Shown: in pieces, positions 47,767-58,972 of the stretch | Position numbering within the stretch: position 1 is the stretch's first letter | Layout of the letters: each line of letters begins with the position of its first letter | DNA from: Alopecurus myosuroides | Lineage: Eukaryota; Streptophyta; Magnoliopsida; Poales; Poaceae | Length of the DNA: 64,000 bases | Direction of reading: 5' to 3' | NCBI GenBank assembly: GCA_028641055.1 | Contig: CM054060.1 | Coordinates: 293,556,660-293,620,659 of the forward strand | Notes under the pieces: model-generated | Databases searched by the model: none | What the model saw: only the letters and a program-made list of their open reading frames with translations | What the model was told of the DNA's origin: nothing | Position numbers and translations under genes: made by a program

Positions 47767-48598
47767 GCTCCTGTAGCGGTGCCCTTGCTACATAAAGCTG
47801 AGTATTTATCCTTATTAACAATTTGGCCTCACTGACAACCATAAAGCTCAAGGATCTGATTCAGTTTGTTCGCATTGGCAACCGTTGCTTTTGTAACAGT
47901 CAATGAATCATCAGCAAAGAAAATATGTCTAATTGATGGTGCTTCCCCACACAACTTGATCCCTTGAAAAGATCCCTCTTCCTTAGCCTTCTAAAGCAAA
48001 GTGGAGAAACCCTCCGCACACAAAATAAAGAGATATGGGGATAGGGTATCCCCTTGTCGCAACCCCCTCCATGGAACAGACAGGTATGTTAGTTTCCTAT
48101 TGCTTTCGCACGATAGGTGAAATACCTCACACATTCCATCACCACGTTTACCCAGCTTTTTGCAAAACCCAATTTCAACATAATTCTCTCCAGAAACTCC
48201 ACTCGACCCTGTCATATTCTTTAATCATATCTAGTTTCACCATCCGCATCCCATCTTTTCCTCCCTTTTTCCTATGCATCATATGGGTAATCTCATAGGC
48301 CAAGAGAATATTATTTGTAATCATTCGACCCGAGACAAAAGCAGACTGAGTAGGGGCAGGATGATCTTTAAACGGTTTGCAAAAAAAATTGATATAAGTT
48401 TATACAAAACATTTCACAAGGAGATGGGTATGAACTCTGTCACATGCTCCGTATTTTTTTACCTTAGGTATAAGGACTATTGTGATCTCATTCCAGCCCA
48501 TGGGCATTGGGCCTCCATTTAGGACCCCTTGCATCTCTTCTTTGAATTTAGACCCAAGCATTTGCCGAAACAAATTATAAAATATGGCTAGCACCCCG
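47767..48598 (-). pseudogene. LINE ORF2, reverse-transcriptase N-terminal/central region, broken
   Basis: Motifs along the minus strand are MGWNEITIVLIPKVK near 48500, QSAFVSGRMITNNILLAYE near 48320, KKGGKDGMRMVKLDM near 48240 and [17 protein letters not shown] near 48190. Further down are remnants of the catalytic region near 47930 and ANANKLNQILELYG-like sequence near 47860. The YADD-type catalytic motif is not legible; stops and shifts break the frame. The 5' edge is cut exactly by the copia LTR. Confidence 0.85.
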
Positions 48599-50248
48599 TG
48601 AAGGGAATAGGCCCGAGAGGCAATAATAAAATGGTTATTATCTTATTTCTTGTTTATGATGAATGTTTATTTATCATGCTAGAATTTTATTAACCGGAAA
48701 CGTTGATACATGTGTGTTTAATAAACAAACAATGGTTCCTAGTAAAGCCTATCTTTTAACTAGCTCATTGATTAATAAATGATCAAGGTTTCCTGATCAT
48801 GAACATTGGATGTTGTTAATAACGGGATCATGTCATTAGAAGAATGATGTGATGAACATATACCCAAAGTGAATATAGCAATGCAATCAAGTCATTAAGT
48901 TTACATAGTTATATCAAACATACGAAGTAACTTATTCATTAGACCATGAGATCATGTCAATCACTAATACCGGAAGGGTGCTTTGATGTCATCAAACGTC
49001 ACACCGTAACAGGGTGACTATAAAGGTATCGTTAGATATTTGGAAAGTACTAGTTGAGTATCATGGATCAAGAGTGGTATTTGTCCATCCAAAATGACGG
49101 AGAGATATACTCTAGGCCCTCTTGGTGATATCAGATCAACACCGCTTGCAAGCACATGATATGATCACGAGGATGTTATATCATGGGAGCGAGAAAAGAG
49201 TACTTGTCGGTAACAAGATTGAACAAGGTAAGGTCGATACCAATGATCGAATCTCGGACAAGTAAAATATCGCGAGACAAAGGGAATAGTTCACGACGTT
49301 GATGGTTCACACGATCACGAGAGTCATCGTTGAATATATACGAGTCATCACGGATCTCGAGATCTCGCTGTTGATTATTGATCGGAAAGGAGTCTCGATC
49401 ATGTCTGTCATATTCGTGAACCGTAGGGTGACACACTTAAGATTCGATGACGCGTTTGAGAGGATACGGAATATCGAAGAATATTTTGGGCAGCACCGAA
49501 ATTGTTTCGGGGAAAATTGAAATAGTTCAAGGGGTTTTTCGTCGAATGGTTGTTAATAGAATTAACAAATGATTCGAGGTGCTATATGCAAATGTTTGTT
49601 AATGGAATTAAAAAATATAAATAAAGAAATAAAAATGTTTTATTTATTTATTAAAAGAAAACCTTTGGATTTTCCAAGTGGGAAATAATGGGAGCATGAG
49701 TGGGTATGAGTCTATCTTCCACTCAAATGAAGAGGGAATAGGTGGGGCACCACCATGGCTAGCCGCACCCCCTCTTGGGCCGCCTCCCCCTCTCCTATAA
49801 AAGGAGGGTGAGAGCTCCTCTTCTCCACACACTTGTCCCACCTCTCTTCCACTTCACCCGCTGCTCAATTCCATGGTCTTCGGCTTGGCGAAGCCCTTAC
49901 CGTGGGATTCTTCACCACCACCATGTCATCGTGTTGCTGGAGTTCCGAGGGATCCTCTACTTCTGCCTCCCCACTGGATCGAGGGAACGGAGGTCGTCAT
50001 CAACAGTACGTGTGACTGATCACGGAGGCACCGTCGGATTGCGGTGCACAACTTCTCGCTCTCGGGATCGGTGTGAGTACGACTACGCCAACAACGAGAT
50101 TTGATCTCGTAACGTTTTGTGTCTTCGAGGGTATGTTCTTCTTAGACTCTCTCTTTGCCCGTTGCACTTCATCTCCTAGATTAGATCTTGGCCTTTCGGG
50201 TGTCTCTCGCGTAGGAAAATTTTTGTTTTCTATGCAACGACCCCTTCA
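48599..50248 (+). repeat. 5' LTR of the copia-type element (1,650 bp)
   Basis: It starts TGAAGGGAATAGGCCCGAG and ends ACGACCCCTTCA just before the primer site. CCCCG (48594-48598) precedes it and would be the left target duplication. ORFs inside (49176-50104) are on both strands and unsupported. Confidence 0.82.
49796..49804 (+). promoter_or_regulatory. TATA box of the copia LTR
   Basis: TATAAAAGG lies in CTCCTATAAAAGGAGGG, followed about 30 bases on by CTTCTCCACACACTTG, a plausible transcript start region. It is well placed to drive plus-strand transcription through the primer site. Confidence 0.7.
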
Positions 50249-50249
50249 G

Positions 50250-50265
50250 TGGTATCAGAGCCGGA
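50250..50265 (+). other. Primer binding site, copia element (tRNA-Met type)
   Basis: TGGTATCAGAGCCGGA starts two bases after the LTR end and fixes plus-strand orientation. Confidence 0.9.
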
Positions 50266-51035
50266 TCTATGCGTAGATGTTTTGTACGGGTAGAACACAT
50301 ATGAGTATGTGGGCGTTGATGATCATGTTATTGCCTCCTTGAGTATATTATGATCTTAGTGGCATACTAGGATGAACCTGCCCCAGACTAAGTTTACGTG
50401 TACTATGTACGCGAGAATTGTCTCACTTGTGGCTAAGGGGGTGTCCGTTTCTCCTACTATAGTTAAAATCTAATCTACGAAGGGTTGTTAAAAATGTGTT
50501 TATCAACGTTGTGGTTGATGTTCATAGGTACGAACGGTTCTATCCTCGAAATCCCTAAGCCACGTAAAATATGCAAAAATAAATTAGAAGCGTCTTACTA
50601 GTTTTTGCTGGGCATGTGATGTCATATGGTCAGTGTTACAAATTTGATTATGAGATTATCGCTTTTGTAAATTATTGATATACTAGAAGGTATCCATATG
50701 GTTGTCTAATTTTTATGGACAATCAAGATTGGGGTACAATGGAACTTGGTACCACGCCGGTGGAATGATGGAGATCATACCATGATGCACATGATGGAGA
50801 TCAAGTGCAAGTTGGACCATATCATATGACGTTATCCTTACATGTGATGTTTGTGATGTTAATCCTTTTATGCATCTTGTTTTGCTTAGATAGAGACGGT
50901 AGCATTATAAGATGATCCCTCTCACTTAGTATCAAGATAATAATGTGTTCTTCCTTAAGTATGCACCGTTAACAAAGTTTGTCGTTTCGAGACACCACGT
51001 GATGATCGGGTGTGACAGACTCAACGTTCGCATAC

Positions 51036-51718
51036 AGACATGGTCTTGAAACACACGCAATAATACGGCTCTAGAAGGTTGAAGATCCCGACATCCTTTT
51101 TCTGTCAGAAACTAAAATGATCGATAAAGAGATGGATTGGTTCGGTTGAAGTTGAATATGCCGAATATGTTGGTGGTGGATTCAAAAAGGCGTAGTGGTG
51201 GTCTCGCAATGTTCTGGAGGAAGGGAGTAATGTGGAGCTCAGGTGGAAGGGGAGATATCACATTGATGTTAACGTGCTAGAAGAGAACGAAGGAAATGGA
51301 TGCTCACAGGAATCTATGGCGAATCCAAAACAGGGGAGAAGGAAAAGTCTTGGAGACTGTTGAGAACTTTGCATAGTCAGGACATTCTTCCGTGGATGTG
51401 CATTGGGGATTTAATGAGATTATGTTTGCTCATGAGAGACGCCCTCCTAGGAAGACCACGACGTCCCTTTCTTTTGCTCGTCGCTTGGGAGAATTTGAGC
51501 GAGCCGTACACTCTCTCTTCTTTTATATGTCTTCGCTCGTATTAAAGTCTAGGCCGCATTGTGGGTCAAGGATAATGCCTCCCACCTTGGTGTCGCAATT
51601 CAGGGAGAGTAACCGTTTGCGTTTTTGTTCCGGTTTTGGCGGGATTTTATAAATATTTGAACCTCTCCTTTCTTATTTAATCGAAAATGGCAAAGCTTCT
51701 GCCATGGTTTTAAAAAAA
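51036..51718 (+). pseudogene. L1-type LINE fragment: endonuclease domain joined to 3' tail
   Basis: Plus-strand frames together show the start of LINE ORF2, an AP-type endonuclease. Motifs are DPDILFLSETKMIDKEMDWF near 51090 (spread over two frames), LTGIYGESKTGEKEKSWRLL near 51300-51360, MCIGDxxE-type sequence near 51395-51415, and PPRKTTTS near 51440. From about 51655 the sequence is TTTAATCGAAAATGGCAAAGC and TTCTGCCA followed by an A-run (51712-51718), which looks like a LINE 3' end with poly(A). Reverse transcriptase is absent, so this is an internally deleted copy. It is cut on the left by the copia leader. Confidence 0.72.
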
Positions 51719-52816
51719 CTCTCAATATGTTCATAAGCCATTTATATTGTCTTTAAACATCAACAATAATATGTATCATCAAACACACGATTTCGGATAA
51801 TCTGATTCAATTGAATGTATTCACAATCCCTCAAGAGCCTGCAGCGAACTAGGTTTTGTAGTGGCTCTCTTAACAATATTCTGGAGACGATGACGAAAAT
51901 TAATCCCCTCCAGCAGACCCCATGAGGAAGAGAAGCTTCGCTGCCCTCTTAGCGCTCCCTGATGGCCGGACAGATGGCAATCCTGGCCGCCACGCCGGCG
52001 TGCCCCGCGTCGGGAGCGACGGCCGTCCCGGAACAAAGGCCGGCAGCCAGGGGCGTAGCCGCCACGGAAACGGAAGCCAACAAGAACCCCACCGTCACCA
52101 CACGAGTCACCAGAACGTCGGCGGCCTAGGGATCAGGTCGACAGCCAGGACAAAGACGGCGATCCAGATGCGATCGCGTAGGACTCGGAAACGAACCGCC
52201 ACACCTAGGGCAGACTGAAAGCTATTCTTGCATTACTAGCAAAATGCCCGTGCGATGCAACGAGAGCCATACAATATTAGTATCTCAACACTAACCGTGT
52301 TAAACATGTAATTTTAGGATTCTCGTGGACATCTAGCATCATTATAAAGATCAGGGACAATAAATAATTTTCAATGAACTTTATATTTAACATAGAATTG
52401 CAACAACCGGAAGCGCACGACCAAAATTTAAAAGGTTAACTCATGAACTTACTGAACCCGCCCTCACAGATGTAATAGTGTGCAATTACCATTTCAAAGC
52501 ACTTCAACTAATTTTGTGAAATTTATTTCCCATCCTAATTATGTTAGGTATACATAGTACTCGCAACAACAAAAAAGAATGGAATTTCCTAAATTGTAGT
52601 CACATTTTTCTTCCGTCTGCCCTATATGCACCAATTTTGTACCGAGCACAACAACTATGAAATCATAAGACTATTCCAAAGTCCAAACACATGTGAGTAT
52701 GCGACCGGTGATGACATGATGCAAGAAACAAACAAGCACATCTCAAATCAGACAAAGTAGTAGCCGATTACGTGATCAAGCACAAACCGATGTGTATCTA
52801 CAGAAGTCAAGTTAAT
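51719..52816. other. No gene; GC-rich patch and a transposon-end-like motif
   Basis: 51820-52220 is GC-rich with overlapping short ORFs on both strands and no recognisable product. ACTAGCAAAATGCCCGTGCG (52236-52255) resembles a terminus common to grass DNA transposons, but I see no partner end. 52270-52816 is AT-rich with nothing recognised. Confidence 0.4.
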
Positions 52817-53195
52817 CTATCCGGACTTAGTGTCCGTGTCAACTACCCTCTTGTCATTTCCCACGACGGCTTCTGACACCCCATACTTCATGGGCAAATG
52901 CGCCTCGACAGGCCTTGGAACCTCAAGAGGCGTGCTGCAACGGTTAAGATCAAGGTTCACGCCCTCGAAGAATGGATGCTTATTTATTTCCATCGCGACC
53001 CTCTTCAAGCTGAGGTGGTGCTGCGGTTCCATAGCCAGGAAAACTCTATAAGGTCCCTGCTAATGTAGCTTGTGGATGGTCATTCATGAAATTTTAGCAA
53101 TCATACTTGAACAGTGTGGCATTGTTGTCTGGCCCTTGAATGGTGTCTTGCCATATAGAAGCTCGTGCAAGTAGAAACTCGGTAGCTAGAAGAGA
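52817..53195 (-). pseudogene. AGC-type Ser/Thr protein kinase, C-terminal part, broken
   Basis: Minus-strand pieces in different frames give, in order, LHELLYGKTPFKG (~53165), NNATLF-like sequence, RDLI near 53060, then MEPQHHLSLKR and MEINKHPFFEGVNLDLNRCS (53032-52940) and STPLEVPRPVEAHLP. These are kinase subdomains X-XI and the C-terminal extension of plant AGC-VIII kinases (the D6PK/PVPK-1 group), where HPFFEGVNW and PRPVE are hallmarks. At least two frame changes and a stop separate them, and the catalytic loop and N-lobe are missing. It is a host gene relic, truncated upstream, with no sign of function. Confidence 0.78.
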
Positions 53196-53587
53196 TTCTG
53201 CAGCATAAAACCTGCTCACAATCAATAAGAGATGACAATGTCAGTGCTTTCAGTTGCAACTAAGTATAGAATAAGCTACTTAATAGAAAAAAATGGCATT
53301 CATGGTAGAATCTAAAAGCAAAAGCTAATTGGAGCATCGTTAACCATGCTGCCTATTCAGTATATGAAATGCATGCACTAATTCTAGGTACACCCTGCTG
53401 ACCATATATGGACAGATATTTCATAACAGTCCTATGCACCTTACTCGAAAATTTTGCGAGTAACCGGCCTACATTAGCTTCTCCCCGTAGCCCCCACAAT
53501 ATGAGCTTCCTATTGAACCTTTTAGTTATACAGACTTTCTTCTCCAGCGGAAACCATTTTCAACCTAGAATCCTTGCAAAGTTGATA

Positions 53588-53681
53588 CTCCCTTCGATCC
53601 GAAAAATTTGTCGCTGGTACAGCTAAAAGTTTGTGCATCGTATGTGTATTGGTTCCATCACTTATTTCGGACCGTAGGGAG
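53588..53681. mobile_element. Stowaway MITE (94 bp)
   Basis: The ends CTCCCTTCGATCCGAAAAA and (reverse complement of the right end) CTCCCTACGGTCCGAAATAAG are imperfect inverted repeats flanked by TA on both sides (53586-53587, 53682-53683). The last bases of its right end are also the first bases of the 327-bp duplication. Confidence 0.75.
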
Positions 53682-53997
53682 TAGTACAAATAGCGGTAAC
53701 ACTAAGCTACATTAAATTGAAAGAAAATTGAGTACTAAAGTTGAGCAACACTATCCTGATCTAGACACGGTATGAAAATACATATTGCATATTTCTAAAT
53801 AATTCACTCGTATTTTAATAAATCACCTTGTTGGATACTCAGTTAAATGTTTTCATGGTTGTTAATATCGGAGTGTGCAATTCGCCACCCGAGAAAAATC
53901 CCATGACCAAATACGAGAACATGTCAGTTTCAAAATATGTATACAAAGTTGGTAGGAATAGATAATGCAGAAGCTACAAAATCTCTCTCTCAGTTTG
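53671..53997 (+). repeat. 327-bp direct duplication, copy 1
   Basis: From ACCGTAGGGAGTAG to CTCTCTCAGTTTG. It is identical to 54192-54518 except for one difference I can see (CTCAGTT at ~53838 versus CTCGGTT at ~54360). The start lies in the right terminus of the Stowaway MITE. Confidence 0.93.
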
Positions 53998-54191
53998 AGA
54001 ACTATTCAGCTCCTTCCTATTGTCTTGTCCATAGCATGGCGAAGTAGCACCTAGTCCCACTCAACGCTAAGAGTTACGCACCGCTAATGTCACCACATCC
54101 CACACGCTTGAGGAGTCTAAAGTAGCTAATCCCAACCACGTCTTTCCTAAGATTGAACTTAATCATAATAATAATAATTTGATGTTAAGGC
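53998..54191. other. 194-bp filler between the duplicated copies
   Basis: Most of it is unrecognised. The last ~28 bases (AATAATAATTTGATGTTAAG, then GCACC) match LTR A (6470-6500) in reverse orientation, so LTR sequence was copied or captured at the junction. Confidence 0.7.
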
Positions 54192-54518
54192 ACCGTAGGG
54201 AGTAGTACAAATAGCGGTAACACTAAGCTACATTAAATTGAAAGAAAATTGAGTACTAAAGTTGAGCAACACTATCCTGATCTAGACACGGTATGAAAAT
54301 ACATATTGCATATTTCTAAATAATTCACTCGTATTTTAATAAATCACCTTGTTGGATACTCGGTTAAATGTTTTCATGGTTGTTAATATCGGAGTGTGCA
54401 ATTCGCCACCCGAGAAAAATCCCATGACCAAATACGAGAACATGTCAGTTTCAAAATATGTATACAAAGTTGGTAGGAATAGATAATGCAGAAGCTACAA
54501 AATCTCTCTCTCAGTTTG
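54192..54518 (+). repeat. 327-bp direct duplication, copy 2
   Basis: Same length as copy 1 and almost identical. After it the sequence switches to A-like LTR (TACTTTCACCAAG) where copy 1 is followed by unrelated DNA. Confidence 0.93.
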
Positions 54519-56123
54519 TACTTTCACCAAGTTGTCACATAACCGCGGACAACACGGCTTCTCGAGAAGATTTATCCCTGCAGGGGTGTGCTCCAGTACC
54601 CGTACACACTCAAGCCACCAACTAAAACTCAGGTTGACTTGACACGACCTATTACTAGTCAAGTTGTTAATCATTGGGTGAAAGGTTGTTAATCATTAGG
54701 TTTGAGTTGTCCTGAGTACTTGTTAGCCAGTACTTTCACCAAGTAATCCATAACCGCGGAAAACACGGCTTCTCGAGAAGATTATCCCTGCAGGGTTGCA
54801 CCAATTTAGCCGTACACGCAAGAATAACCCGCCAGATGGGGAGCTAACCCACCAAGCGAGGTACTCTACACAACCAACCCTTCTTCGCATCAAGCCCAAA
54901 GCACCGCGTGCTGTGCGTGCGCGGCTAATCGAGCCCCCCGAAGAAAAGGAGGACCCTCATAGCACTGGAAGACCACGCCGCCCTAAATGCCGACTACGAA
55001 AGTTCCACCCTGGCGCCAAGGGTTCGTACCTGCATATGATGCAGCAAATGGAACACCCGAACTAGTACGGCGATTTGGACGAGATGCGAATCGAGTCAGT
55101 TGAGGGGGGCGCCCATACTCGCTTCCCACATGCGGGTAGTGCGCTCATCATGGATCAGTAGACAAGACCCTTTTCCTATTAGGGTCGACACTAGCAGGCC
55201 TCAAAACCACAAAGGGCCTCCTGCCGGTGCCTTATCATCAAATTTATTATTAAGCAATAACAGTATCATGATTGATTGATTGATTAAACATCGAGCCCCC
55301 AGAACATAACGGAGTAATAACAGAAAGTAACGGATAACAGACTCGAGCAAAACAACCTAAGCATGATAGTAAGACACGGGCAACAAACAATGGTTATAGG
55401 TAGGGAGGTGAGGCAATATCAAGGTTAAGGGATTCATGTGATGGGTTCGCAACAGAAACAACTACTACTAAGGCTAGCAGAAAAGAATAACGGAAAGAAT
55501 CGGTAACAAGTGATGAAAGGCAGCCATTTGGCAGCAAGTGAGTATACTTGCCTGAGATCCCGCAAGGTAGCAGAACTTGTCGTTGCTCACATCATCTCAA
55601 CGTCCTATCCGGGAAGAAGCAACGAACCTCGAACAAACACCAGATGCAACAATTACTACTACGGCAAAAGATCCAGCATGATCAAGATATGGATGCATGA
55701 CAGGTTTAAAAGATGCATCAAAGTAAACTAGTTGACAAGATAAACAAATTTAAATGGACCCATATGCAATTTGAGTTGCATATGAAAAGCCCATGAATTA
55801 TGGTTGAAACAATTGTTTTCCAGCTAATCAACAGGTGGAGGTGGATTAGCATGATGCATGGATGAGGAAAACAGCAAAATAACAACAGTAGAACCAATTG
55901 AAATAAGATTTAACAAGTTTGGAAATTATTGGTTAAGTGTGGAAAGTTTGGTTACTTAAACATGTCACACAAGCAATTGTTGTTTTCATCAAGTTAAAGT
56001 GTTCAAAACAATTAACAAAATTTGTATTTGAAAAGAACATCAAATTTTAGTTGGATTACATGTTTCAAATATTGAAATTGGAATTAGGATAATTTAATTA
56101 TGAATTAAACAATATTAAACAAT
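54519..56123 (-). repeat. A-like LTR fragment, same orientation as LTR A
   Basis: It aligns to about 5950-7400 of LTR A: the ACCGCGGA/CACGGCTTCTCGAGAAGA block, TAGACAAGACCCTTTTCC near 55160, GGCCTCCTGCCGGTGCCTTA near 55215, and the CATATGCAA palindrome near 55760. A ~70-bp part is present twice (54519-54590 and 54730-54800), about 211 bp apart. No LTR terminus, primer site or coding sequence is attached. Confidence 0.8.
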
Positions 56124-56380
56124 TTTTAAGGAGTTAGCTCAGTACCAGGCTACTGGGTTTTGCAGGCAAGTTATCACTCACATGAACCATTGTGTTCCTT
56201 TCAACATTGGTTACCGATACTTTCCGTTGTCTAACAAGTACTCAGGACAACTCAAACCTAATGATTAACAACCTTTCACCCAATGATTAACAACTTGACT
56301 AGTAATAGGCTTATGGACACAATAATCTGAACCATCATTAACTCAACTGTGTGAGTTATCCTCGGGTTGCTTCTTCGGAT
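56124..56380 (+). repeat. Inverted A-like LTR piece
   Basis: The first ~103 bases (56131-56227) are the exact reverse complement of 57087-57189. The following part is the reverse complement of sequence like 54640-54730 and A's 5862-5970. Neighbours on both sides are in the opposite orientation, so this is an internal inversion. Confidence 0.85.
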
Positions 56381-57240
56381 AAGGGGCGAGATCCAGGATG
56401 GGCTCGTTTGAGTCATCTTGTATCTATCTGTCGTACACTCATGAATATCCCGCCAGATGGAGCGGCCACTCCACCAAGCGGGGCACTCAACACAATCCAA
56501 CCCTTCTTCGCATCAAGCCCAAAGCACCTTGGGCGCACGGCTACTCGGGCCCAGAAGAAAATGGACCCTCATAGCACTCTAAGACCGTGTCCCCCTATAT
56601 GCCGACTACGAAAGTTCCACCCGGGTACCAAGGGATCGCAAGATCATGCATGCAGCAAATGGAAAACCCGAACTAAATGAGGCGATTTGGACGAGATGCG
56701 AATCGGGTCAAACTGAGGGGGAGCCCATACTCCCCAAATGCGGGTAGTGCGCTCATCATGGATCAGTAGACAAGACCCTTTTCCTATTAGGGTCGACACT
56801 AGCAGGCCTCAAAACCACCCTGGGCCTCCTGCCGGTGCCTTATCATCAAATTTATTATTAATAGTAACATTAGCATGATTGATTGATTAAACATCGAGCC
56901 CCCACAACGTAATGGAATATAGTAACAGAAAGTAACGGGTAACAGACTCGAGCAAAACAACCTAAGCATGCTAGTAAGACACGGGCTCAAACAATGGTTA
57001 TAGGTATGGAGGTGAGGCAATATCAGGATTAAGGGATACATGTGATAGGTTCGTAACAGAAACAACTAATCATAGGGCTAGCAGAATAGACAACGGAAAG
57101 TATCGGTAACCAATGTTGAAAGGAACACAATGGTTCATGTGAGTGATAACTTGCCTGCAAAACCCAGTAGCCTGGTACTGAGCTAACTCCTTAAAAGGGA
57201 TGTCACCTAAATAAAAGATGCATATTTTATATTGATCATT
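56381..57240 (-). repeat. A-like LTR fragment, second forward piece
   Basis: It matches LTR A from about 6070 to 6850 (ATCCCGCCAGATGG, AGACAAGACCCTTTTCC, GCCTCCTGCCGGTGCC, CAGTAGCCTGGTACTGAGCT). It is as diverged from A as the 54.5-56.1 kb piece. Confidence 0.8.
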
Positions 57241-58810
57241 TGTTGCATCGTGCATGTCACCTAAATAACCCTCTATGGAATGTGTTGGGGGTATCGATTA
57301 AGTGATGCCCCGTTCCATTTAATTTTGCTTAGCTCACCCAATTCCTCGTTTGATCATATTAACCAACATTTAATTTGATGGCTAGCTAAATAAATTAAAC
57401 CTATGATTAATTGTTGGGCTTCCGGCTCAATTTAAATTGATTTAATTGCATAAATCATAACTATTTCATTTTAACTCCAAATTTGAAAAGTAAAATATGC
57501 TTTCCAATCAAAATTCTCTAAACTTTGCAAATATCAACTTTGTTTTCTGTTTGGAACAATTTAAATTGCTGAAAACAACTATTTCTTAATTAATGCATTT
57601 AAAATTGTCAAATTAATAACTAATTTATTTTAATTCCAATTTCAACAAATGAAATATGTTTTCCATCTAAAATTTTGTGTTCTTTCCAAATATAGATTTT
57701 GTTAGCTGTTTTGAACAATTAAAATGGGTGAAAACAATAAATTCTTGTGTAACTCACTTAATAAGCCACATTTCCTAACTTAATAAATAATTTCCAAACT
57801 TGTTAAACCTTATTTCAATTGGTTCTATTGTTGTTATTTTGCTGTTTTCCTCATCCATGCATCATGCTAATCCACCTTCACCTATTGGTTAGTTGTAAAA
57901 CAATTGTTTCAACCTTAATTCATGGACTTTTCCATATGTAATCCAAATTGCATATGGGTCCATTTAAAATTGTTTATCATGTCAACTAGTTTATTTCTAT
58001 GCATCAATTAAATTGTCATGCATCCATATCTTGATCATGCTGGATCTTTTGCCGTAGTAGTAATTGTTGCATCCCGTTGTTTGCTCGAGGTTCGTTGCTT
58101 CTTCCCGGATAGGACGTTGAGATGATGTGAGCAACGACAAGTTCTGCTACCTTGCGGGATCTCAGGCAAGTATACTCACTTGCTGCCATATGGCTGCCTT
58201 TCATCACTTGTTACCGATTCTTTCCGTTGTTCTTTTCTGCTAGCCTTAGTAGTAGTTGTTTCTGTTACGAACCTATCACATGAATCCTTTAACCCTGATA
58301 TTGCCTCACCTCCACACCTATAACCATTGCTTGTGCCCGTGTCTTACTAGCATGCTTAGGTTGCTTTGCTCGAGTCTGTTACCCGTTACTTTCTGTTATT
58401 ACTTCATTATGTTCTGGGGGCTCGATGTTAATCAATCAACCTGTTATTAATAATATGCTGATAAGGCACCGGCAGGAGGCCCTTTGTGGTTTTGAGGCCT
58501 GCTAGTGTCGAACTTAATTAGGAAAAGGGTCTTGTCTACTGATCCATGATGAGCGTGCTCACCGCATCCGGGTGGTAGTATGGGACCCCCCCTCGACTTA
58601 GACCTGATCTGCAGCTTGTCCGAAGAGCCACACTTAGTTCGGGTGTTCCATTTGCTCCTTGCATAATGGGTGGATCCCCCATGGTTACTTATGATGATGA
58701 TGCATATAGGGCGAGGCCTGTAGTGCCGGGGTGTTGTGTCCTGCGGGAGTTTTGCACACCTGCGCTGAGTATTCGGCAGTCATTGAACTTGATGGTTTAG
58801 TTGGTTGTTT
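57241..58810 (+). repeat. A-like LTR fragment, inverted; right arm of a foldback
   Basis: Reverse-complement counterpart of 55137-56123. Matches include GATAAGGCACCGGCAGGAGG (58460), TCTACTGATCCATGATGAGC (58537) and the stretch 58020-58215, which mirrors 55500-55700 almost base for base. 57241-57500 is AT-rich and only loosely LTR-like; 58600-58810 is more diverged. Confidence 0.78.
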
Positions 58811-58972
58811 TCCCTGGTTTGTGAAAAAGAATTGTCAATTTGTCATGTAAGCAACATCAAACTGCTGTACTTTATTAGAGTTTCGTCTAAACCTTAACTA
58901 TTCATGAGATAAATCGTACAAACCTTCAGCTTTGGCTCCTCTTGCTCATACGAATTCCCTGAACAATAATCA

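Larger units (their letters stand above)
39553..48598 (-). mobile_element. L1-type LINE, 5'-truncated, split by element E and a small MITE
   Basis: ORF2 remnants on the minus strand lie on both sides of element E. The right part (48598-47767) holds the N-terminal and central reverse transcriptase, and the left part (40992-39553) the RT C-terminus and zinc-finger tail. Leaving out E with one TATAC copy and the 185-bp MITE with one 9-bp copy brings the two parts into one contiguous LINE context. The 5' end is cut by the copia LTR at 48599. No clear poly(A) tail is visible at the left end. Confidence 0.85.
48599..51035 (+). mobile_element. Ty1/copia-type element, 5' LTR and leader only (truncated)
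   Basis: A 1,650-bp LTR (48599-50248) is followed by a tRNA-Met-type primer site and about 780 bp of leader. Leader sequence such as GATCGGGTGTGACAGACTC (~51005) is typical of pooid copia elements. At about 51035 it gives way abruptly to LINE sequence, so gag, pol and the 3' LTR are absent. This is the only plus-strand LTR element in the window. Confidence 0.8.
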
